Origin: Microbacterium radiodurans
GTDB lineage: Bacteria > Actinomycetota > Actinomycetes > Actinomycetales > Microbacteriaceae
Assembly (NCBI RefSeq): GCF_008710705.1
Contig: NZ_VYRZ01000003.1
Location: forward strand, 124,001-188,000
Direction: 5' to 3'
Length of the DNA: 64,000 nucleotides
Numbering within the stretch: position 1 is the stretch's first letter; every line of letters starts with the position of its first letter. A program made the translations under genes and the position numbers. The notes under the pieces were generated by a model. The model worked only from the letters and a program-made list of their open reading frames with translations, made no database searches and had not been told where the DNA came from. This document shows, one piece after another, positions 16,562 through 25,133 of this stretch.

Positions 16562-18544
16562 TCAGACGAGCAGCTGGTGCTTCGCGAGGTCGCGGTACAG
16601 CGGCACGGATGCGACGAGCTCCGAGTGCGTGCCCTGGCCGACGACCCGACCGTGATCGAGCACGACGATGAGATCGCTGTCGACGACCGTCGACAGGCGG
16701 TGCGCGATGACCACCAGCGTGCGTCCGGTCGCGACGGCATCGATGGCTTCCCGCATCCGCTGTTCGTTCAGACCGTCCAGAGACGACGTCGACTCGTCGA
16801 GCAGCAGGATGGGAGGTGCGGCCAGCAGCGCGCGTGCGATCGCGAGGCGCTGACGCTCGCCGCCCGAGAGCATGACGCCGGCCTCGCCGACGGGCGCCTC
16901 GAGGCCCAGGTCGCTGCGCTCGAGCACCTCGCCGAGGTTGACGGCGCGCAGCACGCGTTCGCAGTCGGCGTCGCTCGCCTCGGGAGACGCGAGACGCAGG
17001 TTGTCGGCGATGGTGCCGGCGAGGGTCGGCGCATCCTGCTCGACGTAGCCGAGCTGGGCGCGCAGATCGACGCGGTCGAGGGCGCGGATGTCGCGGCCGC
17101 CGACCTCGACGGCTCCCGCCGTGACGTCGTAGAACCGCTCGATGAGGGCGAGCGTCGTCGACTTGCCCGCGCCGGAGGGGCCGACGAGCGCGACGCGCGA
17201 CCCGCGCGCAACGCGGAAGCTGACGCCGCGGAGCACCTCGGCGTCGCGGTGCGCGGCACCCTCGCGCCGACCGTCGCCGTCCCCGTCGCCGCTGCCGTCG
17301 TCCCCGGCGCCCTCGTTCGCCTCCTCGACGGCCGTCGAGACCGCCGTGGTGTCCACGCGCGCGTCGGCGAGGGTCCGCAGCGCCTCCGTCGAGGCGGAGC
17401 GCCGTGCTGCGACGACGGCGGCCGGGTAGCGGAAGTGCACGTCGCGGAACTCGATGGCGGTGTCGCCGGCCGGGGCCGCGGCCCGGCCCGCGGTCGCGGC
17501 GTCGTTCCGGGAGTGCTGCGCCGCGGCATCAGCGTCGTTCGCGTCCTCGGTCGGCAGATCGAGGACCTCCTGGATGCGGCCGAGCGCACCGAGAGCCTGG
17601 TTCACCGAGGTGACCGCGCCGAGGAACGAGGCGAGCGGCTGCACGAGGAAGAAGAGGAACATCACGAAGGTCACGAGGCTCGCGATGGTGATGGCGCCGG
17701 ATGCGACCCGGTACCCGCCCACGCCGAGGACGACGAGGAGCGACACCTGCAGCGCGATGCCTGCGATCGGGACGACGAGGGCCGAGGCCTTCGCGACCCG
17801 GACGCCGGCGTCGTAGGCGTCGCGCGCGGAGGCGGAGACGGCGGCCTCTTCGCGTTCGGTCGCTCCCGCGGCGCGGATCGTCCGGATCGAGCCGATCGCC
17901 CGCTCGACCCCCGACGCCAGCTCGCCGACGCGCTCCTGCTGCTCGCGCGTCGCACGGCGGATGCGGGTGCTGAGGCCGACGACGACCGCGACCGATGCCC
18001 CCAGCACGAGCACGATCAGCAGGAGGAGGAGCGGGTCGATGAACAGCATCGCGACGATCGCGCCGACGAAGATGAGGGCGTTGCCGACGGAATCCGCCAG
18101 TCCCTGGGTGAGGACGGCGTACAACAGGGTCGTGTCGGTGCCGACGCGCGAAACGAGATCGCCGGTGCGGCGCGCGTCGAACTCGGCGATCGGCAGGTGC
18201 AGCAGGCGCGCGATGAGGCGGCGGCGGCTCGAGAGCACGACGGCCGTGCCCGTGCGCTGCAGCAGGTAGTGCTGGAACGCGCCGATCGCCGACGAGACGA
18301 TCACGAGGATGACCAGGGCCCAGACGAGGATGCCGAGCGCGTCGCCGGCCTGCACGCGCTCGATGACCTGCCCGACCACGAGCGGCTGCCCGAGCGTCGC
18401 GACCGCCTCGATCACGCTGAGCACGGCGACCGCGACGAGGACTCCCCTGTGCTCGAACAGGTACGGCAGCAGCTGCCGCAGCGTCGCCCGCGGTCCCTCG
18501 GGGGTGCGGCGGCGGCCGCGCAGGCGGATGCGGGTGTCGGACAT
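16562..18544 (-). CDS. ABC exporter, fused permease-ATPase
   Basis: 660 residues: a six-helix type-IV exporter membrane domain (about 30-320) followed by an ATP-binding domain with Walker A GPSGAGKSTT, signature LSGGERQRLAIARALL, Walker B ILLLDESTSSLD and H-loop VIAHRLST. The family normally has about 580 residues. The excess is a stretch of some 60 residues between the first ATPase strand (FRYPA) and the Walker A region, ending in the acidic low-complexity GAGDDGSGDGDGDGRREG. The substrate is unknown; lipid, peptide or drug export are possible. It is a single gene; the N-terminus is arginine-rich. Confidence 0.92.
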   Translation of the reverse strand: MSDTRIRLRGRRRTPEGPRATLRQLLPYLFEHRGVLVAVAVLSVIEAVATLGQPLVVGQVIERVQAGDALGILVWALVILVIVSSAIGAFQHYLLQRTGTAVVLSSRRRLIARLLHLPIAEFDARRTGDLVSRVGTDTTLLYAVLTQGLADSVGNALIFVGAIVAMLFIDPLLLLLIVLVLGASVAVVVGLSTRIRRATREQQERVGELASGVERAIGSIRTIRAAGATEREEAAVSASARDAYDAGVRVAKASALVVPIAGIALQVSLLVVLGVGGYRVASGAITIASLVTFVMFLFFLVQPLASFLGAVTSVNQALGALGRIQEVLDLPTEDANDADAAAQHSRNDAATAGRAAAPAGDTAIEFRDVHFRYPAAVVAARRSASTEALRTLADARVDTTAVSTAVEEANEGAGDDGSGDGDGDGRREGAAHRDAEVLRGVSFRVARGSRVALVGPSGAGKSTTLALIERFYDVTAGAVEVGGRDIRALDRVDLRAQLGYVEQDAPTLAGTIADNLRLASPEASDADCERVLRAVNLGEVLERSDLGLEAPVGEAGVMLSGGERQRLAIARALLAAPPILLLDESTSSLDGLNEQRMREAIDAVATGRTLVVIAHRLSTVVDSDLIVVLDHGRVVGQGTHSELVASVPLYRDLAKHQLLV

Positions 18545-18606
18545 GCGGGCCCCTCGGAGTGCGGAACGATCGTTCCCCTCGACCGTAACCCTCGCGAGAC
18601 GCCGCC

Positions 18607-18680
18607 CGAGCACCGAGACAGCACTCGGGCACCGAGACAGCACCCGGCAGCTGCGGTCTCGGAGCCCCGGTGCTGTCTCG
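18607..18680. repeat. family B intergenic inverted repeat, copy B1
   Basis: A 74-bp element between the ABC-exporter start and the rhodanese stop. Two direct half-sites, GCACCGAGACAGCA, face one inverted half-site, GGTGCTGTCTCG. It aligns with copy B2 at 24554. Confidence 0.7.
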
Positions 18681-18707
18681 CGGATGCGGATGCGCGGACG
18701 CGGCGGG

Positions 18708-19559
18708 TCAGGCGCCCGTCGCGACGGGGCGGTCGGGATGCTGCGACCACTGGCTCCACGAGCCGGGGTACAGCACCGGCTCGTACCCCGCGAGGGTCAG
18801 CGCCACGGCCTCGTGGGCCGCGGTCACGCCCGAGCCGCAGTAGACGCCGACGGAGGCGCCCGGTTCGGCCCCGAGCGCCGCGAACCGCGCCCGCAGATCG
18901 TCGGCCGAGTGGAAGCGGCCGTCGGCCCCGATGTTCTCGGTCGTCGGGGCCGAGACGGCGCCGGGGATGTGGCCCGCGCGCGGGTCGATCGGCTCGACCT
19001 CGCCGCGGTACCGCTCGCCGGCGCGTGCGTCGAGGACGAGGCCGCCCTGCGCTGCCGCGGCGACGGTGTCGATGTCGAGCGTCGGGAGCGAGCCGGGGGA
19101 GACGATCGCGGTCCCGGGGCGCGCGGCATCCGGTTCGCCCGTCTCGAGGTCGTGGCCCGCATCGATCCACGCCGCGAGAGCGCCGTCGAGCAGCCGGACG
19201 TCGGTCACCCCCGCGTCGCGGAGCACCCACCAGGCGCGGGCGCTCGAGGTGCCCCGCGCGTCGTCGTACACGACGACGGTGTCGCCGGTGTCGATGCCCC
19301 AGTCGCGCACCGCGCGCTGCAGTCGCTCGGTCGACGGGAGCGGATGCCGCCCCGCGGTCGCCGGGCCGTGCTCGGCCAGCTGGGTGTCGAGGTCCGCGTA
19401 GCGGGCGCCGGGGATGTGGCCGGCCCGGAAGTCGGGTCGCCCGTCCGGGCGGTCGAGTCGCCAGCGGACGTCGAGGACGCGCACGGCGCCGCCGTCGGCG
19501 TAGCGCCCCGCCGCGAGGGCTCGGTGCAGGTCGGCGACGGTGGTCAGGACGGCGGACAT
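18708..19559 (-). CDS. two-domain sulfurtransferase (thiosulfate/3-mercaptopyruvate type)
   Basis: 283 residues with two rhodanese domains. The N-terminal one is catalytically inactive (VLDVRWRL, FRAGHIPGARY). The C-terminal one has the active loop CGSGVTA near residue 240. That loop resembles 3-mercaptopyruvate sulfurtransferase (CGSGVTA) more than rhodanese (CRKGVTA). It transfers sulfane sulfur to cyanide, thiols or sulfur-carrier pathways in the cytoplasm. It is divergent from the ABC ATPase at 19623 with only 63 bp between them. GGAGG abuts the ATG. Confidence 0.9.
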   Translation of the reverse strand: MSAVLTTVADLHRALAAGRYADGGAVRVLDVRWRLDRPDGRPDFRAGHIPGARYADLDTQLAEHGPATAGRHPLPSTERLQRAVRDWGIDTGDTVVVYDDARGTSSARAWWVLRDAGVTDVRLLDGALAAWIDAGHDLETGEPDAARPGTAIVSPGSLPTLDIDTVAAAAQGGLVLDARAGERYRGEVEPIDPRAGHIPGAVSAPTTENIGADGRFHSADDLRARFAALGAEPGASVGVYCGSGVTAAHEAVALTLAGYEPVLYPGSWSQWSQHPDRPVATGA

Positions 19560-19622
19560 CCTCCGATTGTGCCGTGCCGTCGCCGGCGCAGCCACGTCGG
19601 CGGCTCTGGCTACTCTTATCGG

Positions 19623-20564
19623 GTGCCCGAATCCGTCATCTCCGCACAGAGCCTCCGCAAGACCTATCGGGTCAAGAACAAGCCCGACTTCGTCGCGGTC
19701 GACGACCTGTCGTTCGAGGTCGCGCCGGGGGAGTCCTTCGGTCTGCTCGGACCGAACGGCGCGGGCAAGTCCACGACGATGAAGATGATCGGCGCCGTGT
19801 CGACCCGCACGAGCGGCGACCTGCAGATCCTCGGGCTCGATCCCGACCGCTACGGCCCCGAGATCCGCTCGCGCCTGGGCGTCGTGCCGCAGCAGGACAA
19901 CCTCGACGGCGAGCTGAACGCGCGGGAGAACCTCTACATCTACGGGCGCTACTTCGGTCTCCCCGGCAGGGTCTGCCACGAGAAGGCCGATGAGCTGCTC
20001 GCCTTCGCGCAGCTCGAGGACAAGGCCAAGAACAAGGTCGATCAGCTCTCCGGCGGCATGAAGCGGCGCCTCACGATCGCCCGCGGGCTCATCAACGACC
20101 CGCGCATCCTGCTGCTCGACGAGCCGACGACGGGACTCGACCCCCAGGCGCGTCACGTCCTGTGGGACCGTCTCTTCCGGCTCAAGGAGCGCGGCACCAC
20201 CCTCGTGCTCACGACGCACTACATGGACGAGGCGGAGCAGCTGTGCGACCGGCTCATCGTCGTCGACAAGGGCCGGATCATGGCCGAGGGCACCCCGTCC
20301 TCGCTCATCCGCGAGCACTCCAGCCGGGAGGTGCTCGAGGTGCGCTTCGGCTCGGACCGCAACGAGCAGGCGGCCGGGCAGCTGCAGGGGATCGGCGACC
20401 GCGTCGAGGTGCTGCCGGACCGGGTGCTCGTCTACGCCTCGGACGGCGAGGCGGCGCTCGAGCGCGTGAGCGCCGCAGGGCTCACGCCGCTCACGAGCCT
20501 CGTGCGGCGCTCGAGCCTCGAGGACGTGTTCCTGCGCCTCACCGGACGGTCGCTGATCGAATGA
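19623..20564 (+). CDS. ABC-2 exporter ATP-binding protein (NodI/DrrA-like)
   Basis: 313 residues. Walker [12 protein letters not shown]-loop VVPQQDNLD, signature [15 protein letters not shown], Walker [12 protein letters not shown] and switch His in [15 protein letters not shown] are all present, so it is an active ATPase. The long C-terminal domain is typical of drug/NodI exporters. The GTG start follows TACTCT by 6 nt with no Shine-Dalgarno, indicating a leaderless mRNA. Its stop overlaps the first permease's ATG by 4 nt. Together with the two permeases it forms a complete heterodimeric exporter of the NodIJ/Drr kind; the cargo is unknown. Confidence 0.93.
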   Translation: MPESVISAQSLRKTYRVKNKPDFVAVDDLSFEVAPGESFGLLGPNGAGKSTTMKMIGAVSTRTSGDLQILGLDPDRYGPEIRSRLGVVPQQDNLDGELNARENLYIYGRYFGLPGRVCHEKADELLAFAQLEDKAKNKVDQLSGGMKRRLTIARGLINDPRILLLDEPTTGLDPQARHVLWDRLFRLKERGTTLVLTTHYMDEAEQLCDRLIVVDKGRIMAEGTPSSLIREHSSREVLEVRFGSDRNEQAAGQLQGIGDRVEVLPDRVLVYASDGEAALERVSAAGLTPLTSLVRRSSLEDVFLRLTGRSLIE

Positions 20565-21421
20565 CGACGCGAACCGATCATCCGACCCTCGACGACCTCC
20601 GCGCGGAGGCGCTCGCGGCCGGTCGCCGGCCTCGCCGGTACGGCAGCTGGTACGTCACCGAGCACATGGTGCGCGCCATGCGCGCCTACGGCTGGACGAT
20701 CGTCGTCGGTGCGATCGGGCAGCCGATCATGTACCTGCTGGGACTCGCGATCGGCCTCGCCGCCCTCATCCAGGTGCCGCTCGTATCGCACGGCCAGGAG
20801 GTCTCGTATCTGCCCTTCGTGGCACCCGCGCTGCTGGTGACGGCGGCGATCGCGGTCGCGTCCGAGGAGATGACCTATCCCGTCATGGCGGGGTTCAAGT
20901 GGCGACGCTACTTCTACGGCTTCACAGCCTCGCCCCTGTCGAGCCCGCAGATCGCGAACGGCGTCATCGCCGGCGCGACGGCACGCATGATCGTCGCCGT
21001 CGTCGCGTACTACCTCTTCATCTGGCTCCTCCCGTTCGGCGCGGTGCCGACGCCGGCGACCGGGTGGCTCGCGATCTTCGCGGGCGTCGCGGCCGGGCTC
21101 GCCTTCGGCATCCCGCTCATGGCCTACGCCGGATCGATCGAGGACGACAAGGGGCAGTTCGCGCTCGTCCAGCGCTTCCTCTTCATGCCGATGTTCCTCT
21201 TCTCGGGCACCTTCTACCCGCTCGAGACGCTGCCGGGCTGGCTGCAGTGGATCGGATGGATCTCGCCGCTGTGGCACGGTGCCGAGCTCGGCCGCGCGGC
21301 GACGTTCGGCGCCGACCTCGGCCCCGGAATGATCGTGCTCCACATCGCCTACCTGCTCGCGCTCGCCGCGGTCGGATACCTCTGGGGTCGGCGCGTGTTC
21401 ACCGAGAGGCTCGCGAAGTGA
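20561..21421 (+). CDS. ABC-2 type permease, subunit 1
   Basis: 286 residues with an N-terminal amphipathic stretch (RYGSWYVTEHMVRAMRAYGW) and six hydrophobic segments. The conserved ABC-2 signature region appears as RFLFMPMFLFSGTFYPLETL and LWHGAEL. It is coupled to the ATPase upstream (ATGA) and to the second permease downstream (GTGA). NodJ-like. Confidence 0.9.
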   Translation: MTTRTDHPTLDDLRAEALAAGRRPRRYGSWYVTEHMVRAMRAYGWTIVVGAIGQPIMYLLGLAIGLAALIQVPLVSHGQEVSYLPFVAPALLVTAAIAVASEEMTYPVMAGFKWRRYFYGFTASPLSSPQIANGVIAGATARMIVAVVAYYLFIWLLPFGAVPTPATGWLAIFAGVAAGLAFGIPLMAYAGSIEDDKGQFALVQRFLFMPMFLFSGTFYPLETLPGWLQWIGWISPLWHGAELGRAATFGADLGPGMIVLHIAYLLALAAVGYLWGRRVFTERLAK

Positions 21422-22266
21422 GTGCTGACGTGAATGCGACCGCAGGCCGGATCGGGATGCCGGACGCCGACGGGCGCCGCGGGGGCGTTCGGGCGCTGTG
21501 GGCCGGCAACCCCGGCGCCGTCGTGCAGCGCGGTCTCATCGCGGCCCGTTCCTCGAGTTGGATCGTGGTGCTCTCGGGCTTCTTCGAGCCGGTGTTCTAC
21601 CTCGCCTCGATGGGGATCGGGCTGGGCTCGCTCATCGGAGACGTGCAGACGTCGGGCGGTGTCGAGGTTCCCTACGCCGCCTACATCGCCCCCGCGCTGC
21701 TGGCGGTGTCGGCGATGAACGGCGCGGTCTACGACTCGACGTGGAACGTCTTCTTCAAGCTCAACTACGGCAAGCTCTACGAGGGGATGCTGTCGACCTC
21801 GCTCGGCCCGCTCGATGTCGCGCTCGGGGAGATCATGTACGCGCTGCTGCGGGGTCTCGTCTACGCGAGCGGCTTCATGATCATCATGCAGGTGTTCGGT
21901 CTGAACCTCGCGCCGACGGCCGTGCTCGCCCTGCCGGCGGTCCTGCTGATCGCGTTCGGCTTCGCGAGCGTCGGCATGGCGGTGACGAGCTACATGAAGA
22001 CCTTCCAGCACATGGACTGGATCAACTTCGTGCTCCTGCCGATGTTCCTCTTCTCCGCGACCTTCTACCCGATCACCGTCTATCCCGAGGGCGTGCAGAT
22101 CGTCGTGCAGGCGCTGCCGCTGTGGCACGGCGTGGAGCTGATCCGGGGCCTCACCACCGGCATCCTCTCGATCGGGATGCTCTGGCACGTGCTGTACTTC
22201 GTCGTCATGATCGCGCTGGGACTCGTGTTCACGACGAAGCGGCTGCGATCGCTCTTCCTCGACTGA
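21418..22266 (+). CDS. ABC-2 type permease, subunit 2
   Basis: 282 residues starting at the GTG that overlaps the previous stop. It has six hydrophobic segments and the same ABC-2 signature region (NFVLLPMFLFSATFYPITVY, LWHGVELIRGL). It is clearly paralogous to the upstream permease, so the transporter is probably a heterodimer of two permeases on a homodimeric ATPase. The operon ends here, followed by a short palindrome. Confidence 0.9.
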   Translation: MSADVNATAGRIGMPDADGRRGGVRALWAGNPGAVVQRGLIAARSSSWIVVLSGFFEPVFYLASMGIGLGSLIGDVQTSGGVEVPYAAYIAPALLAVSAMNGAVYDSTWNVFFKLNYGKLYEGMLSTSLGPLDVALGEIMYALLRGLVYASGFMIIMQVFGLNLAPTAVLALPAVLLIAFGFASVGMAVTSYMKTFQHMDWINFVLLPMFLFSATFYPITVYPEGVQIVVQALPLWHGVELIRGLTTGILSIGMLWHVLYFVVMIALGLVFTTKRLRSLFLD

Positions 22267-22267
22267 G

Positions 22268-22285
22268 CCACGCTGCGCAGCGTGG
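22268..22285 (+). terminator. short perfect palindrome just after the exporter operon
   Basis: CCACGCTGCGCAGCGTGG, an 18-bp perfect palindrome starting 2 nt after the stop codon. It could form a small terminator hairpin; there is no T-run. Confidence 0.4.
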
Positions 22286-22300
22286 CCGGCGGCATCGCCC

Positions 22301-22378
22301 GTTCTCGTGCACGATCTCAGGAGATTCGCCGACCTCCGGGCGTGATCCAGCCGGGGGAGCCTGCTTCTCCTGAGAACG
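22301..22378. repeat. family C intergenic inverted repeat, copy C1 (solo)
   Basis: The core is at 22311-22376: ATCTCAGGAGATT on the left and CTTCTCCTGAGAAC on the right, with an extra GTTCTCGTGCACG upstream. It matches the arms of the cluster of C elements at 36-37.7 kb but lies 13 kb away from them. It is between the convergent exporter operon and the MHS transporter. Confidence 0.7.
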
Positions 22379-22415
22379 GACCGGAGCCGCGGCCGTCGCC
22401 GACCGGTGCCCGAGA

Positions 22416-22457
22416 ACGACGGATGCCGCGAACCCGAAGGTCCGCGGCATCCGTCGT
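22416..22457. terminator. hairpin terminator of the MHS transporter gene
   Basis: A 15-bp perfect stem (22416-22430 with 22443-22457, ACGACGGATGCCGCG) with a 12-nt loop, 12 bp past the stop of the minus-strand transporter. It faces the convergent exporter operon. Confidence 0.75.
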
Positions 22458-22468
22458 GTCGGACGAGC

Positions 22469-23926
22469 TCAGCGCGACGCGGTCGCCTCGCCGATGTTCG
22501 TCTCGTACTCGGTGTCCTTCGTCTCCTTCGACAGCCACAGGGCGATGAAGGTCAGGACGGCCGAGCCGGTCAGGTAGACGCCGACCAGCCAGGTCGATCC
22601 GCCCGCCAGCGCCCACAGGGTGGTCGCGATGCTCGGGGCCACGGCGGCGCCCAGGATCGACGCGACGTTGTACGAGATCGCCGAGCCGGTGTAGCGGACG
22701 TTCGTCGGGAACAGCTCGGGCAGCAGCGCGCCCATCGGGCCGAAGGTCGCGCCCATGAGCATGAAGCCGAGCACGAGGAAGGCCTGCACGAGCGCCCCCG
22801 TGAACTTCGGGTCGAGCTGGGGCGCGAGGAAGACGGCGAACAGCAGGCCGAAGACCGCGATGACGCCGGTCACCCACAGCAGGAGCTTGCGGCGGCCGAT
22901 CGAGTCGGCGACCGGACCCGAGAGCAGGGTGAAGATGCCGAAGAAGATGACGCCGACGATCTGCATGATGACGAAGTCGGTGAACCCGAACCCGAGTCCC
23001 GGCACGTAGGTCGCGGCGTCGAAGGGCGCGCCGGTCGCCTCGGCGGTGGCCTGCGCCGCCTCGAGGGTGGGCTTCGTGCCGTAGGCGAGGGTGAAGCTCG
23101 TCATCAGGTAGAAGAGCACGTAGGTCGCCAGCATGATGAACGTGCCGAGGATGAGCGCGCGCCAGTGGCCTCGGATGACCGAGCCGAGCGGGAACTTGCG
23201 GATCGCGCCGGTCTTCTCCGCCTTCGCGAAGGTGTCGGACTCGACGAGCTTCAGGCGCACCCAGAGGCCGACGATGACCATGACCGCCGAGAAGAGGAAG
23301 GGCACGCGCCAGCCCCAGGCGAGGAACTCCTCGGAGCGCTGCGCCGGGCCGTCGGGGTGGGGGAGGGTGAAGTAGATCGCCAGGAACACCGAGTTGGCGA
23401 TGATGAAGCCGATGGGAGCGCCCAGCTGCGGGAACGTGCCGTACCACGCGCGCTTGCCCTTCGGGGCGTTCTCGGTGGCGACCAGTGCCGCGCCCGACCA
23501 CTCGCCGCCGAGGGCGAAGCCCTGCGCGAGGCGGAGGACGAGCAGCAGGAGCGCTGCCCACCAGCCGATGTCGTTGAAGGTCGGCAGGCAGCCGATGAGC
23601 ACCGTGGCGATGCCCATCGTGAGCAGGGAGGCGACGAGGGTCGCTTTGCGGCCGAACTTGTCGCCGAAGTGGCCGAAGACCACGGCGCCGATGGGGCGGG
23701 CGATCATCGCGGCGCCGAAGACGGCGAACGAGGCGAGCAGCGACGCGGTGTCGTCGTCGCTGGGGAAGAAGAGGATGGGGAACACCAGCACCGCGGCCGT
23801 GGCATAGACGTAGAAGTCGTAGAACTCGATCGTCGTGCCGACGAGGCTCGCGGTGATGACGCGGGACCGGGGATTGGCGGGTGCGGCTGTGGCCTCAGGA
23901 GAAGAGGAGGTGGCGGCGGGGGACAT
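22469..23926 (-). CDS. MFS transporter, metabolite:H+ symporter (MHS) family
   Basis: 485 residues and 12 transmembrane segments. The family landmarks are VGTTIEFYDFYVYATAA at the first helix, GHFGDKFGRKATL in loop 2-3, and RLAQGFALGGEWSGAAL in helix 4. The MHS family (ProP, ShiA, KgtP, citrate carriers) imports osmolytes, dicarboxylates or aromatic acids with protons; the substrate here is not identifiable. The ATG at 23926 lacks a good ribosome-binding site. An upstream in-frame GTG at 24040 would add about 38 residues of low-complexity sequence and is less likely. Confidence 0.9.
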   Translation of the reverse strand: MSPAATSSSPEATAAPANPRSRVITASLVGTTIEFYDFYVYATAAVLVFPILFFPSDDDTASLLASFAVFGAAMIARPIGAVVFGHFGDKFGRKATLVASLLTMGIATVLIGCLPTFNDIGWWAALLLLVLRLAQGFALGGEWSGAALVATENAPKGKRAWYGTFPQLGAPIGFIIANSVFLAIYFTLPHPDGPAQRSEEFLAWGWRVPFLFSAVMVIVGLWVRLKLVESDTFAKAEKTGAIRKFPLGSVIRGHWRALILGTFIMLATYVLFYLMTSFTLAYGTKPTLEAAQATAEATGAPFDAATYVPGLGFGFTDFVIMQIVGVIFFGIFTLLSGPVADSIGRRKLLLWVTGVIAVFGLLFAVFLAPQLDPKFTGALVQAFLVLGFMLMGATFGPMGALLPELFPTNVRYTGSAISYNVASILGAAVAPSIATTLWALAGGSTWLVGVYLTGSAVLTFIALWLSKETKDTEYETNIGEATASR

Positions 23927-24084
23927 TGCGGGGGAGCTGCCTGTCTGGAGGAACGTCGATTGCGCCCTCGTGGGAGCGCGCCGGTGGGCGGGCGTCCGAG
24001 GCGGGGTGGTGCGGCGGGCGTCGTGCACGGATGGGTTCACCGGGGCGTCGACGGTGTCGGCGACGCACGATCGACCATCCTACG

Positions 24085-24123
24085 ACGGATGCCGCACCTC
24101 GGGCGGCGAGGTACGGCATCCGT
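24085..24123 (-). terminator. hairpin terminator after the small membrane protein gene
   Basis: ACGGATGCCG (24085-24094) pairs with CGGCATCCGT (24114-24123), extended inward by ACCTC/GAGGT. It is 49 nt downstream of the minus-strand gene ending at 24172. Confidence 0.7.
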
Positions 24124-24171
24124 CATCGTGATCCGGACTCCCAGGCGGGAGCGCGGACCCGGCGGAGCGGG

Positions 24172-24522
24172 TCAGCGCCAGAGCACGGCGACGGCCACGT
24201 TGGCGACGGTTGCGAGTCCGATGAGCCAGAACAGCGGCGCGGGGGCGCTTCCGCTGCGCTTCTGGCGTGCCGACCCGATGCCGAGGAAGGCGCCGATCGC
24301 GAGGAGGACGACGAGCTTCACGGCGATCTTGGTGTAGTTCATGTCGTGGTCGGTGCCCCAGGGGGCGGCGAGGGCGAGCCCGGCGACGCCCGCGATGAGC
24401 AGGCCGTAGCTCATGACCCGCGTGATGCGCCGTGCCCCGACGGCTTCGACCGCCCAGGCGCCGAAGAGCGTCGCGAAGCCGACGAGGTGGATGACGAGGA
24501 CGATACCGCGCAGCGTTTCCAT
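24172..24522 (-). CDS. small four-helix integral membrane protein, function unknown
   Basis: 116 residues with four hydrophobic segments, covering most of the chain. Charged loops hold ARRITR and SARQKRSG. No family with a known role is recognised. TAGGCT lies 6 nt before the ATG with no Shine-Dalgarno, so it is probably a leaderless gene with its own promoter. It is followed by a terminator, so it is monocistronic. GC-frame bias is like that of its neighbours, which supports it being real. Confidence 0.75.
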   Translation of the reverse strand: METLRGIVLVIHLVGFATLFGAWAVEAVGARRITRVMSYGLLIAGVAGLALAAPWGTDHDMNYTKIAVKLVVLLAIGAFLGIGSARQKRSGSAPAPLFWLIGLATVANVAVAVLWR

Positions 24523-24553
24523 ACCCTCAGCCTAACTGAAGGTGCGAGTTCGC

Positions 24554-24620
24554 CGAAACAGCAGTCGAGCACCGAGCCAGCAGCTGGTGGCGGCTGTCTC
24601 GGTGCTCGGATGCTGGCTCG
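24554..24620. repeat. family B intergenic inverted repeat, copy B2
   Basis: 67 bp between ribH and the small membrane protein gene. Half-sites GAGCACCGAGCCAGCA and CGGTGCTCGGATGCTGG align with B1 at 18607, including the direct duplicate CGAAACAGCA at its left end. Confidence 0.65.
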
Positions 24621-24659
24621 CGGCGCGAGGGGTGCGAGGGGGGGGCGAGGGGCGGGCGG

Positions 24660-25133
24660 TCAGGCGCGCAGGGTGCGGAGGGTCAGCGCGGTGCGGAGCG
24701 CCGCGTCGGCCGCCTCGGCGCCCTTGTCCTCCTTCGAACCGGCGAGTCCCGCGCGGTCGATGCCCTGCTGCTCGTCGTCGAGGGTGAGTACCCCGAATCC
24801 GACCGGCTTGCCGGTGTCGAGGGCGACGCGCGTCAGTCCGTCGGTGGCCGCCGACGACACGAAGTCGAAGTGCGGGGTGCCGCCGCGGATGATCACGCCG
24901 AGCGCGACGACGGCGTCGGCGCCGGCGTCGAGAGCGGCCTTGGCCACGACCGGCAGCTCGAACGAGCCCGGCACGCGGACGAGGCGCCAGGCGGCGCCCG
25001 ACTCCTCGAGCACGCGCTCGGCTCCCGCGATCAGCCCGTCGGTGATCACGTCATGCCACTGGCCGGCGACGACGACCACCTTCAGGTCGGACGCGTCGAT
25101 GCTCTGACGGTCGGGTGCTCCGTGTCCGCTCAT
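24660..25133 (-). CDS. ribH: 6,7-dimethyl-8-ribityllumazine synthase
   Basis: 157 residues, the normal length. It condenses 5-amino-6-ribitylaminouracil with dihydroxybutanone phosphate. Visible: the substrate-binding [11 protein letters not shown], the phosphate/ribityl segment [26 protein letters not shown] and the late [11 protein letters not shown]. It is the last gene of the rib operon; its ATG overlaps the ribBA stop by 4 nt. Confidence 0.96.
   Translation of the reverse strand: MSGHGAPDRQSIDASDLKVVVVAGQWHDVITDGLIAGAERVLEESGAAWRLVRVPGSFELPVVAKAALDAGADAVVALGVIIRGGTPHFDFVSSAATDGLTRVALDTGKPVGFGVLTLDDEQQGIDRAGLAGSKEDKGAEAADAALRTALTLRTLRA

Noticed and set aside
16577-19993. Very long open frame (1138 codons) opposite the ABC exporter and rhodanese genes
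   Set aside because: It is antisense to two well-supported genes, has Arg/Ala/Asp-rich low-complexity sequence and no domain. Such shadows are expected at high GC.
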